Part shown: positions 45,991-56,031 of the stretch, piece by piece
Numbering within the stretch: position 1 is the stretch's first letter
Layout: the number at the start of each line of letters is the position of its first letter
Source of the DNA: Pseudomonas sp. NC02
GTDB lineage: Bacteria > Pseudomonadota > Gammaproteobacteria > Pseudomonadales > Pseudomonadaceae
DNA length: 64,000 bases
Direction: 5' to 3'
Assembly (NCBI RefSeq): GCF_002874965.1
Contig: NZ_CP025624.1
Span: 5,146,001 to 5,210,000, forward strand
Position numbers and translations under genes: made by a program
Notes under the pieces: model-generated
The model's database searches: none
Seen by the model: the letters and a program-made list of their open reading frames with translations, nothing else
Told to the model about the DNA's origin: nothing

Positions 45991-48294
45991 TTACCATAAG
46001 GGTCCGGTGGAAGGGCTGGCCTGCCCCAGAGCATCCTGACGCAGGGGCCGGTCTTTGGTAACGCTGTTTTGCGGCGGGCGCTCGCGCCAGAAACGCCGCT
46101 GGCTGCGCGCGGCCAGCGGCGGCTGGAACGTGCCCAGTTGCAGGCGGAGTGCGCCTTGCTCGGCACTGTCATAAATCGCGCTGCCCATGGCCTGGTAACG
46201 CTCCAGCACCTGTGGATGCGGGTGGCCAAACCCATTGCTGCGCCCCCGGGAAATCAACACGGCCTTGGGTGCCAGGCGCTGTAGAAAGGCCCATGACGAC
46301 GAGCTGCGGCTGCCGTGGTGCGGCGCTTGCAGCCAATCGACAGGAGCGCCCATGGGAGTGGCCAGCAATGCCCGCTCGGCGTCATGGTCAATATCCCCGG
46401 TCAGCAACAAGCGCTCGCCATTGGCCTGCACCCGCAACACGCAGGACATCTGGTTACCGTCCGTCGCATCAGGCCATTGCCATAGCTCGAACCTCACGCC
46501 GTCCCACTCCCACTGCTCGCCGCTGACACACGCCTGGGTACCGAGCGAGGCCGGCAGCCGTGCCGTCTCACCGCCCACCACACGCTTGACCGGCAACCCA
46601 TGGGCGACGGCCAACGCGCCGCCGGCATGATCGGCATCGGCATGACTGAGCAGCATCACGTCCAGCTCTGCGACCCCCAGCTTGCGCAACGCAGGCAATA
46701 CGACACGCGCGCCAAGATCGAACTCACCGGAGCGCGGCCCGGCGTCATACAGCAGTACATGGTTGCGGGTACGCAGGATGATCGCCAACCCCTGGCCGAC
46801 GTCCAGTTGCACCACCTCGACCAGCCCATGAGGTATCGACTCCCGCGGCGGAAACACCGCCAGCAGCAACATCGGCCAACCCAGCAGCCGAAACGGGACG
46901 CCCTTGGGCAGCAATAACAGCACCGCCCCCAGCAGGCTCACCAGCCAATAGCCAATGGGCACTTGCGCCGGTATCCAGGCCGGCAAGTACTGCGCCAGCA
47001 GCGCCAGTGCCTTGAACAGCCCGTCCAGCGTGCCGCCCGCCAGCCATAACAACCCCTCTCCTATATAAGGCAGCGGCAATAACACCGTACCCAGTAAGGC
47101 CAGGGGCAGCACCACCAGGCTGATCCACGGCACCGCAACTAGGTTGGCCAGCGGCCCGCTCAGGCTGATGGGCAGGCCGAGCACCAGCAGCAGCGGAAAC
47201 AGGCCGATGGCAATCATCCATTGGGCGCGGGTCCAGGCTTGCCACAAGGGCCAGGGGCCCAATCGGCCACTGAACGCCAAAATCAGCACCGCAACAGCCG
47301 CAAAAGACAACCAGAACCCCGGCTGCAGGCTGGCCAGCGGTTCGAGGATCAGCACCGCGTCCAGCGCCAGCAACAGCGGCCACCAGATTCCCAGGTGACG
47401 AAACCGCAGGCGCCACAGCAACACCAGGCCCACCATCACGCAGGCCCGTTGCACCGGCACCTCGAAACCTGCCAGCAGGCCGTAGCCCAGCGCTGCAGCA
47501 AACGCCAGGCCGCAGGCCCAGGGCAGCCACGGCAAAGGTTTCGGCCAACCCCCGTAGCGCGCAAGACCGGCGACCAGGCCATAGATCAACCCCGCCAGCA
47601 GGCCGATGTGCTGCCCGGATATCACCAGTAAATGCACGGTGCCAGTGGCTTGCAGGACCCGCCAATCCTCGGCGGCCAACCCGGAACCATCGCCGAGCAC
47701 CAGCGCCGCCAGGCCCGCCTCTCGCCCCTGGGCATCCACTGCCAGCAGCCGCTGGCGAATCCCGTCGCGCCAGGCATGTCGTGCCGGTGCCAGCAGTTGG
47801 CCGTCCTTGACCGAGCCGGTGGCGCCAATCCGCTGGGCCAGCAGCCAGGCTTCATAGTCAAAGCCATCGGCATTGAGCAATCCGGAAGGACGCTTGAGAG
47901 TCACCGCCAGTCGCCAGCGCTCACCGCTCTTAACCGGTGGGCCGCCGCGCCAGGACACGCGAATGCGCTTGGGAAGCAGGTCCTTGCGTGACCGGCTGTC
48001 GGTCAGTTCGAAGCGCACACCGTCGCCCATCTGCTGCGGTAACCCGCTGACACGCCCTTCCACCCAGCGGGTCTGGCCATCCAGATGCGGGGCCAACCGG
48101 TCATCCAGCGCCCACTGCGCGCTGAGGCATGCCCAGCCCAGGCCAAGCAGGAAAAACCCCAGCGGATAGGTACGAAAAGGCAACAACATCAGGGCCAGCA
48201 CCGGCATCAGCAACAGCCAGCCGCCGGACGGCAACGCGGGTAAAAAACGCAAGGCGAGCAGCCCCAGCGCGAGTGCGAACATCCCTGTTCTCAT
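45991..48294 (-). CDS. comEC: DNA internalisation competence protein ComEC/Rec2
   Basis: 767 residues. A hydrophobic N-terminus and DUF4131 region are followed by the Competence channel domain (VISGQHIGLLAGLIYGLVAG near 225, then many membrane helices to about 480). A C-terminal metallo-beta-lactamase domain carries LLSHADADHAGGALAV, a degenerate HxHxDH with the first His followed by Ala-Asp, and HHGSRSSSS. It brings single-stranded DNA across the inner membrane. It heads the run exbB-exbD-lpxK-kdsB-murB, as in P. aeruginosa PA2984. Confidence 0.95.
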   Translation of the reverse strand: MRTGMFALALGLLALRFLPALPSGGWLLLMPVLALMLLPFRTYPLGFFLLGLGWACLSAQWALDDRLAPHLDGQTRWVEGRVSGLPQQMGDGVRFELTDSRSRKDLLPKRIRVSWRGGPPVKSGERWRLAVTLKRPSGLLNADGFDYEAWLLAQRIGATGSVKDGQLLAPARHAWRDGIRQRLLAVDAQGREAGLAALVLGDGSGLAAEDWRVLQATGTVHLLVISGQHIGLLAGLIYGLVAGLARYGGWPKPLPWLPWACGLAFAAALGYGLLAGFEVPVQRACVMVGLVLLWRLRFRHLGIWWPLLLALDAVLILEPLASLQPGFWLSFAAVAVLILAFSGRLGPWPLWQAWTRAQWMIAIGLFPLLLVLGLPISLSGPLANLVAVPWISLVVLPLALLGTVLLPLPYIGEGLLWLAGGTLDGLFKALALLAQYLPAWIPAQVPIGYWLVSLLGAVLLLLPKGVPFRLLGWPMLLLAVFPPRESIPHGLVEVVQLDVGQGLAIILRTRNHVLLYDAGPRSGEFDLGARVVLPALRKLGVAELDVMLLSHADADHAGGALAVAHGLPVKRVVGGETARLPASLGTQACVSGEQWEWDGVRFELWQWPDATDGNQMSCVLRVQANGERLLLTGDIDHDAERALLATPMGAPVDWLQAPHHGSRSSSSWAFLQRLAPKAVLISRGRSNGFGHPHPQVLERYQAMGSAIYDSAEQGALRLQLGTFQPPLAARSQRRFWRERPPQNSVTKDRPLRQDALGQASPSTGPLW

Positions 48295-48429
48295 GGGTCT
48301 TTCCTTGAAAGCGACCCATTGAGTCTTAGCCGGGCTAGCGGTGTGGCCTATTATTATTTGTCACAAAGTCTGAATTTCACGTTCGTGGAATGCGGGCATA
48401 CTTGCCCCTCGAACTGACCTGGACCCCTT

Positions 48430-48945
48430 ATGCCACGGCGCTTATTCAAACGGTACATGCCCGATCCGACCAGCATTCGGGAACACAAGTCCTTACGCTT
48501 TCTCGGCAAGTTGCTGCATGACCCGAATCTCTGGCACCTCAATCGGCACTCGGTCGCGCGGGCCATGGCCGTTGGCCTGTTCGCGGCATTCATCCCCATT
48601 CCCTTGCAGATGCTGCTGGCAGCGGTCCTCGCCATCAGCGTGCGCGGCAACATGCCGATTGCCGTGAGCCTGGTCTGGCTGACCAACCCGATTACCATGC
48701 CGCCGGTGTTTTTCTGCACCTACATGACCGGGGCCTGGCTGATGAATGTGCCACCCCGCAGCATGCCCGACGAGCTGACCTGGGAATGGATCAGCGGGCA
48801 GTTATCGACGCTGTGGCAACCGTTCCTGCTGGGCTCGGTAGTACTGGGGCTGGTGATGGCGGTGCTGGGTTATTGCCTGACCATGGGCTATTGGCGCTGG
48901 TGGGTGGCCCGCCAGTGGAAAAAACGCAAACAGCGCAGGTTGTAA
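48430..48945 (+). CDS. DUF2062-family membrane protein
   Basis: 171 residues. The DUF2062 pattern is NRHSVARAMAVGLFAAFIPIPLQMLLA followed by AVSLVWLTNPITMPPVFFCTYMTGAWLM, with two to three membrane segments and a basic C-terminus. It is divergent from comEC and convergent with the histidine kinase gene (three bases apart). The family has no established biochemical role. Confidence 0.92.
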   Translation: MPRRLFKRYMPDPTSIREHKSLRFLGKLLHDPNLWHLNRHSVARAMAVGLFAAFIPIPLQMLLAAVLAISVRGNMPIAVSLVWLTNPITMPPVFFCTYMTGAWLMNVPPRSMPDELTWEWISGQLSTLWQPFLLGSVVLGLVMAVLGYCLTMGYWRWWVARQWKKRKQRRL

Positions 48946-48948
48946 CCG

Positions 48949-50319
48949 TTAGCGCGCCAGCAAGCGCATGTGCACACGTAAACCCTGGCCGGTATTTTCC
49001 GCCCACAGGCTGCCGTCCTGACGCTGCACGGCGTTGCGCGCAATACTCAAGCCCAGGCCAAAGCCGCCGTCGCCGGGCCTTGAGCCGTCCAGTCGGGTGA
49101 ATGGCGCAAAGATTCGCTCCAACTCCACCTCATCGATCCCGCCGCCCTGGTCTTCCAGCCACAAGTGCCAGTGATCCCCCTCACGCTGCCCGCCCAATTG
49201 CACCGTTCCGTCTTGCGCAGAGTGCCGGATGGCATTGCGCAGGATGTTCTCCAATGCCTGGGCCAGCAGGTTCAGATGACCGCGCACCCAGCAGTCGGCC
49301 CCCAGCTCGCACTGCAAGCGTGAAGCCGGCCAGCCACTTTCAAAACAGGCGTTTTCCCGGAGCATGTCCCACAGCGCCTGCACCTGGATGTCTTCCTTGG
49401 GCAACGGCGCGCGTTCGGTGTCGAGCCAGGCCAGTTGCAGGGTGTCGTCCACCAGGCGCTGCATGCCGTCGATTTCCCTCCCCAGGCGCTCGCGCAGCTG
49501 GGTCAGGTCCTGCTCGCTGTCACTGGCCACACGCAGGCGGCTCAACGGTGTGCGCAACTCATGGGACAAATCCCGCAGCAGTTGCTGTTGCAGGGCCACG
49601 GTGCCTTGCAGGCGTTCAGACATCTGGTCAAACGCGCGGCCCAATTCCCCCAGTTCATCCTGGCGGCTGGTGGTGTCGCGGGAAAGCCGGGTGCCCAGTT
49701 GATCGGCACGCCAGGCGTTGGCCTGCTCTCGCAGGTGGTTGAGAGGCATGATCAACAGCCGGTAGAGGCCGATGCACAGCAGCAGGGTGAACAGGCCGGG
49801 AATCACGCCATTGGTGACGATCCGCCAGAACAGCTGGTTTTGCCCGGGCATGAAACGCCGCGGCAACTCGATCACCAGGGAGCCCGCACCCGGGTCGAGC
49901 GGGAACGGGATTTTCAACCACGGCAGGCCCTTGGCATGCCGGCTGACGGGCCAGTCCAGGCCGCGCAGGAAGGTCAGGCGCTGGCTCTCCTTGTCCGTCA
50001 GTGGGTAGCTGCTCAGGGATTGCAGGTCGTTGCCGATGACCCCCACCCAGGTGCGCTCGCGCTGGCCCAGGGTGTGCAACCATTCGTCCACACCGGCGTT
50101 GCCGCCCTTGTTCCAGGCCAGTTCCGCGCCAGCGGCATAACCGCTCAGGGTGGCGCGGGCCTCGCTGGACAGAAAGGCATTCTGCTCTTCCATATACCGG
50201 CCCCATGACCAACTGAGCCAGATCATCAGCAAGCAGAACGCGATCAGCAGGCAGGCCAGTTTCCAGAATAACGAATGCTTGCCCGGCAGCCGTTTGAACG
50301 CGGCTTTAAAGCCCGTCAT
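48949..50319 (-). CDS. Two-component sensor histidine kinase
   Basis: 456 residues: a membrane helix at about 18-38, a periplasmic sensor of about 130 residues, a second helix (GVIPGLFTLLLCIGLYRLL) near 180, HAMP at about 195-250, H-box DLSHELRTPLSRLR near 255, N-box NILRNAIRHS, and G-boxes DQGGGI and GFGLGLSI. It overlaps the response-regulator gene by 14 bases. The signal is unknown; the architecture is like envelope-stress or metal sensors, but no target gene is next to it. Confidence 0.93.
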   Translation of the reverse strand: MTGFKAAFKRLPGKHSLFWKLACLLIAFCLLMIWLSWSWGRYMEEQNAFLSSEARATLSGYAAGAELAWNKGGNAGVDEWLHTLGQRERTWVGVIGNDLQSLSSYPLTDKESQRLTFLRGLDWPVSRHAKGLPWLKIPFPLDPGAGSLVIELPRRFMPGQNQLFWRIVTNGVIPGLFTLLLCIGLYRLLIMPLNHLREQANAWRADQLGTRLSRDTTSRQDELGELGRAFDQMSERLQGTVALQQQLLRDLSHELRTPLSRLRVASDSEQDLTQLRERLGREIDGMQRLVDDTLQLAWLDTERAPLPKEDIQVQALWDMLRENACFESGWPASRLQCELGADCWVRGHLNLLAQALENILRNAIRHSAQDGTVQLGGQREGDHWHLWLEDQGGGIDEVELERIFAPFTRLDGSRPGDGGFGLGLSIARNAVQRQDGSLWAENTGQGLRVHMRLLAR

Positions 50320-51034
50320 CGTGACCGCTCAACACATAGCCCTTGCCCCACACCGTGCGCACTTCCCGCTCGCTGTAGCCGACAGCCTTGAGCTTGCGAC
50401 GAATCTGGCTGATGTGCATGTCCAGGCTGCGGTCATGGGGCGCATAGCCGCGCTGGAACACATGCTGGTAGAGGAAGGCTTTGCTGAGGACTTCTTCGGC
50501 GTTGCGGTGCAGGGTTTCCAACAGGCGATATTCGCTGCGGGTCAGGCCGGCCCACTGCTCCCGGTGAAACACATCACACAGCTCGTCATCGAAACGCAGG
50601 CTGCGGGCATCGCCGCGCACCGCCGCCAGGGCCGGCAAAGGCCGCCGGTCCAGGGCGACCCGGCGCAGGATCGCTTCGATGCGCACCCGCAACTCGGCCA
50701 TGCTGAACGGCTTGGGCAGGTAATCGTCGGCCCCCAGGCGAAAACCGCTGATGCGATCGGCTTCGGCCCCCAGGGCCGACATCAGGATCACCGGCATCGA
50801 ATGGCTCTGGCGCAAATGCGTGAGCACCGACAACCCGTCCATGCCCGGCAGCAGGATGTCCATCAACACCACGTCGAAGCGCTGATCGCGGGCCATTTGC
50901 AGGCCCTGCTGGCCATTCTGGCACCAGGTCACCTGGAAGCCACAGAGGCCCAATTGCTCATGGACATAGGCGCCAAGCACAGGATCGTCTTCAATCGCCA
51001 GGATACTGGGTAAGCCAAGTGCTGCGGGATTCAT
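50306..51034 (-). CDS. OmpR-family response regulator
   Basis: 242 residues. The receiver domain has the phosphorylated Asp in VVLMDILLPGMDG and the conserved Lys in YLPKPFS. The C-terminal winged helix includes RSLDMHISQIRRKLKA and VRTVWGKGYVLS. ATG 51034 is preferred; a TTG four codons earlier is open. It is the partner of the overlapping kinase and is divergent from gacS, with a 205-bp gap that would carry both promoters. Confidence 0.92.
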   Translation of the reverse strand: MNPAALGLPSILAIEDDPVLGAYVHEQLGLCGFQVTWCQNGQQGLQMARDQRFDVVLMDILLPGMDGLSVLTHLRQSHSMPVILMSALGAEADRISGFRLGADDYLPKPFSMAELRVRIEAILRRVALDRRPLPALAAVRGDARSLRFDDELCDVFHREQWAGLTRSEYRLLETLHRNAEEVLSKAFLYQHVFQRGYAPHDRSLDMHISQIRRKLKAVGYSEREVRTVWGKGYVLSGHDDGL

Positions 51035-51239
51035 TAGCGTCTGCAAGTCATTCTCAATGACTGATTATTCAAGATTGCCCCCCCATGAGCAACCGCCGCC
51101 GGGCGTCCGGCGGCCCAAGGTTTGCCTCAGGTCATTAATTTTGCAAGATTCCCCGCCGCGCAAATGGCTACACTGCGCAGGTGGCGCGGGCCGGATGCCT
51201 GCGTGGAATTCGACAACAGTGTGGTAGCAGGAGAGTGGC

Positions 51240-53993
51240 GTGCTTAAAAGAATGGGGATAAAAGGCCGCGTACTGTTGCTGACCTTATTGCCTACCAGCC
51301 TGATGGCGTTGCTGCTGGGCGGGTACTTCACCTGGATGCAGCTTTCGGAGTTGCAGTCGCAGTTGCTGCAACGCGGCGAGATGATCGCCGAGCAACTGGC
51401 GCCGCTGGTGGCCCCGGCCCTCGGCACCAGGAACACCGACCTGCTGGAACGCATCGCCACCCAGTCCCTGGAACAAACCGATGTGCGCGCCGTGTCGTTC
51501 CTCGGGCCCGACCGCACGCCCCTGGCCCACGCCGGGCCGACCATGCTCAACCAGCCGCCCATCGGCAACAGTTCGCACCTGTTGCAGCGCACCGGCAATG
51601 ACGCCACCCGTTATCTGCTGCCGGTGTTCGGCCGCCATCGCAACCTCGCCGGTGAACTGATCCCGGATGAATCCGACCGCCTGCTGGGCTGGGTCGAGCT
51701 GGAACTGTCCCACAACGGCATGTTGCTGCGTGGCTACCGCAGCCTGTTCGCGAGCCTGCTGCTGATCGCCATCGGCCTGATCTGTACCGCTGCCCTCGCC
51801 TTGCGCATCAGCCGTACGATCAACTCACCGATCGGCCTGATCAAACAGGCCGTCGCGCAACTCAAGGACGGCAATCTGGAAACCCGCTTGCCACCCCTGG
51901 GTAGCCAGGAGCTGGATCACCTGGCCTCGGGCATCAACCGCATGGCCGAGACCCTGCAAAACGCCCAGGAAGAATTGCAACACAGCATCGACCAGGCCAC
52001 CGAAGACGTGCGGCAAAACCTCGAAACCATCGAGATCCAGAACATCGAGTTGGACCTGGCCCGCAAGGAAGCCCTGGAAGCCAGCCGCATCAAGTCGGAG
52101 TTTCTGGCCAACATGAGCCATGAGATCCGCACGCCGTTGAACGGCATCCTTGGTTTCACCCATTTGTTGCAGAAAAGCGAACTGTCACCGCGCCAACTGG
52201 ATTACCTGGGCACCATCGAAAAATCCGCCGACAACCTGCTGGGCATCATCAACGAAATCCTCGACTTCTCGAAAATCGAGGCCGGCAAGCTGGTGCTCGA
52301 CAGCATCCCGTTCAACCTGCGGGACTTGCTGCAAGACACCCTGACCATCCTCGCCCCGGCCGCCCACGCCAAACAGCTGGAGCTGGTGAGCCTGGTCTAC
52401 CGCGACACGCCGCTCGCCTTGGTGGGTGACCCGCTGCGGCTCAAGCAGATCCTCACGAACCTGGTGAGCAACGCGATCAAGTTCACCCGCGAAGGCACCA
52501 TCGTTGCCCGCGCCATGATTGAAGACGAACAGGAAGACAGCGTACAACTGCGCATCAGCGTGCAGGACACCGGCATCGGCCTGTCGAACCAGGATGTGCG
52601 GGCGCTGTTCCAGGCGTTCAGCCAGGCGGACAATTCGCTGTCACGCCAACCCGGCGGTACCGGCCTTGGGCTGGTGATTTCCAAGCGCCTGATCGAACAG
52701 ATGGGCGGTGAGATTGGCGTCGACAGCACGCCCGGAGAAGGCTCGGAATTCTGGATCAGCCTGAACCTGCCGAAAACCCGTGACGATATCGAAGACCTGC
52801 CCTCCGCGCCGCTGCTGGGCCGGCGCGTGGCGGTGCTGGAAAACCACGAGCTGGCGCGCCAGGCCCTGCAACATCAGCTGGAAGACTGCGGCCTGGAAGT
52901 CACCCCGTTCAACAGCCTGGAAAGCCTGACCAACGGCATCACCAGCGCCCACCAGACCGAACAGGCGATTGACCTGGCCGTGCTGGGCATCACCGCCAAC
53001 GACATTCCGCCGGAGCGTTTGAACCAACACCTGTGGGACCTCGAACACCTGGGCTGCAAGGTACTGGTGTTGTGCCCGACCACCGAACAGCTGCTGTTCA
53101 ACCCCTCGGTGCCCAACCCCAACAGCCAGTTGCAGGCCAAGCCCGCGTGCACCCGCAAACTGCGTCGCGCCCTGGCCGACCTGATCAGCCCGCGCCCGCT
53201 GCGCAGCGAACCCGGCGAGCCCCTGTCCAGCCGCGCGCCGCGGGTGCTGTGTGTCGACGACAACCCGGCCAACCTGCTGCTGGTGCAAACCCTGCTGGAA
53301 GACATGGGCGCCAAGGTCCAGGCGGTGGAAAGCGGTTACTCGGCCATCGAGGCAGTGAAGCAGGAAGCCTTCGACCTGGTGCTGATGGACGTGCAGATGC
53401 CGGGGATGGACGGTCGCCAGAGCACCGAGGCAATCCGCACGTGGGAAAGCGAACGCCATGGCACACCGCTGCCCATCGTCGCGCTGACGGCCCATGCGAT
53501 GGCCAACGAAAAACGCGCCCTGCTGCAAAGCGGCATGGATGATTACCTGACCAAACCCATCAGCGAACGGCAACTGGCCCAGGTGGTGTTGAAATGGACC
53601 GGGCTGGCCCTGCGCAACCAGGGCCCGGAACGCGGCACCGAAAGTTTCGGGCATGCCACGCAATTGCCGGTGCTGGACCATGAAGAAGGTTTGCGCCTGG
53701 CGGCCGGCAAGGCGGATCTGGCGGCAGACATGCTCGCGATGCTGCTGGCCTCGCTGGAAGCGGACCGTGAAGCGATTCGCGTCGCCCGTGACGCCAATGA
53801 CCGCAACGCCCTGATCGAACGGGTGCACCGCCTGCACGGCGCCACCCGGTATTGCGGCGTGCCGCAACTGCGTGCGGCCTGCCAACGGGCCGAGACCCTG
53901 CTCAAGCAGGACGACGCCAAGGCCATGCCGGCCCTGGATGAACTGGACATGGCGATTGCCCGGCTGGCCAGCGAGGCGCGGGTCAGCGCGTAA
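51240..53993 (+). CDS. gacS: Hybrid sensor histidine kinase GacS
   Basis: 917-residue inner-membrane kinase of the GacS/GacA system, which switches on the RsmX/Y/Z RNAs and so secondary metabolism, biofilm and exoenzymes. Two N-terminal membrane helices enclose a periplasmic loop; HAMP follows near 190-240. H294 (NMSHEIRTPLNG) is the kinase histidine, D717 (LVLMDVQMPGMDG) is in the receiver, and H866 (VHRLHGATRYCG) is in the HPt domain. The GTG start after CAGGAGAG is the one usual in fluorescent pseudomonads. The frame is intact, so this copy is not one of the frequent spontaneous gac mutants. RgsA, also in the window, is downstream of Gac. Confidence 0.97.
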   Translation: MLKRMGIKGRVLLLTLLPTSLMALLLGGYFTWMQLSELQSQLLQRGEMIAEQLAPLVAPALGTRNTDLLERIATQSLEQTDVRAVSFLGPDRTPLAHAGPTMLNQPPIGNSSHLLQRTGNDATRYLLPVFGRHRNLAGELIPDESDRLLGWVELELSHNGMLLRGYRSLFASLLLIAIGLICTAALALRISRTINSPIGLIKQAVAQLKDGNLETRLPPLGSQELDHLASGINRMAETLQNAQEELQHSIDQATEDVRQNLETIEIQNIELDLARKEALEASRIKSEFLANMSHEIRTPLNGILGFTHLLQKSELSPRQLDYLGTIEKSADNLLGIINEILDFSKIEAGKLVLDSIPFNLRDLLQDTLTILAPAAHAKQLELVSLVYRDTPLALVGDPLRLKQILTNLVSNAIKFTREGTIVARAMIEDEQEDSVQLRISVQDTGIGLSNQDVRALFQAFSQADNSLSRQPGGTGLGLVISKRLIEQMGGEIGVDSTPGEGSEFWISLNLPKTRDDIEDLPSAPLLGRRVAVLENHELARQALQHQLEDCGLEVTPFNSLESLTNGITSAHQTEQAIDLAVLGITANDIPPERLNQHLWDLEHLGCKVLVLCPTTEQLLFNPSVPNPNSQLQAKPACTRKLRRALADLISPRPLRSEPGEPLSSRAPRVLCVDDNPANLLLVQTLLEDMGAKVQAVESGYSAIEAVKQEAFDLVLMDVQMPGMDGRQSTEAIRTWESERHGTPLPIVALTAHAMANEKRALLQSGMDDYLTKPISERQLAQVVLKWTGLALRNQGPERGTESFGHATQLPVLDHEEGLRLAAGKADLAADMLAMLLASLEADREAIRVARDANDRNALIERVHRLHGATRYCGVPQLRAACQRAETLLKQDDAKAMPALDELDMAIARLASEARVSA

Positions 53994-54006
53994 ACTTTCG
54001 GGGCAA

Positions 54007-54070
54007 TGTGACGAGGGAGGCTTGCTGTGGCGAGGGAGCTTCCTCACCACAGACAAGCCCCCTCGCCACA
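54007..54070. repeat. Third palindromic REP type (TGTGGCGAGGG)
   Basis: TGTGACGAGGGAGGCTTG at the left end mirrors CAAGCCCCCTCGCCACA at the right end, and inside is the imperfect palindrome around CTGTGGCGAGGGAGCTTCC. It differs in sequence from the GCGGGC and GCTGGC REPINs. It lies between gacS and the dehydrogenase gene, 34 bp before the latter's start. Confidence 0.8.
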
Positions 54071-54104
54071 AAAGCAGCTTTCCATCATCAAGAAGGAATA
54101 TTTG

Positions 54105-55094
54105 ATGCGCATCATCCTCTTCAGCAGCCAGACCTACGACCGCGACAGCTTTCTCGCCCAACCGCTGCCCGAAGGCATGCAGTTGCAATTCCAGCCGGCC
54201 CGGCTGAACCTCGACACCGTGGCCCTGGCCGAACACCACGAAGTGGTCTGCGCCTTTATCAACGATGACCTCAGCGCTCCGGTGCTGGAGCAGTTGGCCA
54301 GCGGCGGCACCCGCCTGATCGCCCTGCGTTCCGCCGGTTACAACCATGTCGACCTGCCCGCCGCCAAGCGCCTGGGCCTGACCATCGTGCGGGTGCCGGC
54401 CTACTCGCCCCATGCGGTGGCCGAACATGCGGTCGCGTTGATCCTGGCCCTCAATCGCCGCCTGCACCGCGCCTACAACCGCACCCGCGACGGTGACTTC
54501 AGCCTGCACGGCCTGACCGGGTTCGACCTGGTGGGCAAGACCGTCGGCGTGGTCGGCACCGGGCAGATCGGCGCCACATTCGCCAAGATCATGGCCGGGT
54601 TCGGCTGCCGGCTGCTGGCGTACGATCCCTACCCCAATCCGCAGGTCGAAGCCCTTGGCGCCCGGTATGTGAGCCTGCCGCAGTTGCTGGGCGAGTCACA
54701 GGTCATCAGCCTGCATTGCCCGCTGACGGCGGACAGCAAACACCTGATCAACGCCCAAAGCCTCGCCCATATGCAGCCCGGCGCGATGCTCATCAACACC
54801 GGGCGCGGCGGCCTGGTGGACACCCCGGCGCTGATCGACGCACTCAAGGACGGCCAGCTCGGCTATCTGGGGCTGGATGTGTATGAAGAAGAGGCCCAGC
54901 TGTTTTTCGAAGACCGCTCGGACCTGCCCCTGCAAGACGACGTATTGGCGCGCCTGCTGACCTTCCCCAATGTGATCATCACCGCGCATCAGGCCTTCCT
55001 GACCCGCGAGGCGCTGGGGGCGATTGCCGACACCACCCTGGCCAACATCGCGGCGTGGGCTGGCGGGCAGGCGCAAAACCTCGTCGAAGGATGA
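54105..55094 (+). CDS. ldhA: D-2-hydroxyacid dehydrogenase (LdhA-type, D-lactate)
   Basis: 329-residue NAD enzyme. Rossmann motif GVVGTGQIGATFAKI near 150, active-site Arg in ALRSAGYNHVDL, Glu in the VYEEEAQLF region, and His in TAHQAFLT near 296. This matches fermentative D-lactate dehydrogenase LdhA, which reduces pyruvate. AGAAGGA is upstream of ATG 54105. P. aeruginosa also has ldhA next to gacS. A REP lies in the gap. Confidence 0.92.
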   Translation: MRIILFSSQTYDRDSFLAQPLPEGMQLQFQPARLNLDTVALAEHHEVVCAFINDDLSAPVLEQLASGGTRLIALRSAGYNHVDLPAAKRLGLTIVRVPAYSPHAVAEHAVALILALNRRLHRAYNRTRDGDFSLHGLTGFDLVGKTVGVVGTGQIGATFAKIMAGFGCRLLAYDPYPNPQVEALGARYVSLPQLLGESQVISLHCPLTADSKHLINAQSLAHMQPGAMLINTGRGGLVDTPALIDALKDGQLGYLGLDVYEEEAQLFFEDRSDLPLQDDVLARLLTFPNVIITAHQAFLTREALGAIADTTLANIAAWAGGQAQNLVEG

Positions 55095-55165
55095 TCAGCG
55101 GTCACATAGCCGCGCCATGATGGGTAGCGGCGCATGATAGGATGCCGCGCCTATTTGGAGGATCC

Positions 55166-55606
55166 ATGGCCGAACACGATTTCCGCTTCAGCTTGCTGAG
55201 CCCGCAACACACCCTGATCGAATGCCGCGCCCTGGTGCCGGGCCGTTATCAAGTCACCGGCAACGGTGGCTCGATCAAGAACGGCGACGTTCTGATCGTC
55301 ACCCTGCGCGGCAGCAAAACCCTGTCGATGCGCCTGACCGTCGAAGGCGATGCGCGCTACTCCATCCGCCCGGCGGGCCAGTGGGTCGCCATGGCCCAGG
55401 GGCCGAAATTCGGCGAACTGGAGATTCACACCTGGAAGGTCAACTGCGACAGCTGCGACAACGTGCTGGAGTTTGAATTCGCGGTGGAAACCAAGCTGAC
55501 CAAGGAACCGCTGCAACCGGCCGCCACTGCACGGGTTACCGAGTTGGGCTGGGCCACCCTGGGTGACAAGCACCGCTGCCCGAAATGCCAGCAGGCCGCG
55601 CAATGA
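55166..55606 (+). CDS. Hypothetical zinc-ribbon-like protein
   Basis: 146 residues, soluble, beta-rich. Two widely spaced pairs, CDSC (about 95) and CPKC at the C-terminal end, could bind zinc. I do not recognise a named family. TTGGAGG lies before ATG 55166. It is coupled to the following lipoprotein gene through an ATGA overlap. Confidence 0.8.
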   Translation: MAEHDFRFSLLSPQHTLIECRALVPGRYQVTGNGGSIKNGDVLIVTLRGSKTLSMRLTVEGDARYSIRPAGQWVAMAQGPKFGELEIHTWKVNCDSCDNVLEFEFAVETKLTKEPLQPAATARVTELGWATLGDKHRCPKCQQAAQ

Positions 55607-56007
55607 AAGCCCTGCTGATGCTGGCCGTGCTGGGTGCAGGCCTTGCGGGCTGCGCCAGCGACGAGGTCAAGCTCAAGCAGGATCACAGCTACGTGGTGGA
55701 ATGGATCGGTGAGCGGCCGCTGATGGATTACGCCCACCTGACCGTGACCCTCGGCGCCGATGGCCGGGCCTACGGCAATGGTGGCTGCAACCATTGGTTT
55801 GCGCCCTACACCCTGGACGGCGACAAGCTGAGCTTCGGCAAGGTCGGCAGCACCCGCAAACTCTGCGCCGAAGCGCTGATGGAGCAGGAGCACCGCTTCT
55901 TCCAGGCCCTGCAGGGCGTGCAGCGCTGGGACATTTCGCCGATCGAACAGACCCGCTTCTGGCCGGCGGATGGCAAGCCGTTGCGGTTGTGGCTGGAAGA
56001 AGGCTGA
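55603..56007 (+). CDS. META/HslJ-like lipoprotein
   Basis: 134 residues. Lipoprotein signal MKALLMLAVLGAGLAGC (Cys17) followed by a META (DUF306) domain with LTVTLGADGRAYGNGGCNHWFAPYTLDGD, the typical NGGCN core. HslJ-type proteins affect novobiocin tolerance and motility in some bacteria; the role here is unknown. Ala at +2 suggests outer-membrane sorting. It is coupled to the upstream hypothetical gene and followed by a REPIN. Confidence 0.87.
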   Translation: MKALLMLAVLGAGLAGCASDEVKLKQDHSYVVEWIGERPLMDYAHLTVTLGADGRAYGNGGCNHWFAPYTLDGDKLSFGKVGSTRKLCAEALMEQEHRFFQALQGVQRWDISPIEQTRFWPADGKPLRLWLEEG

Positions 56008-56031
56008 TCTGTAAGGCGCAGCAGGTCTAAA

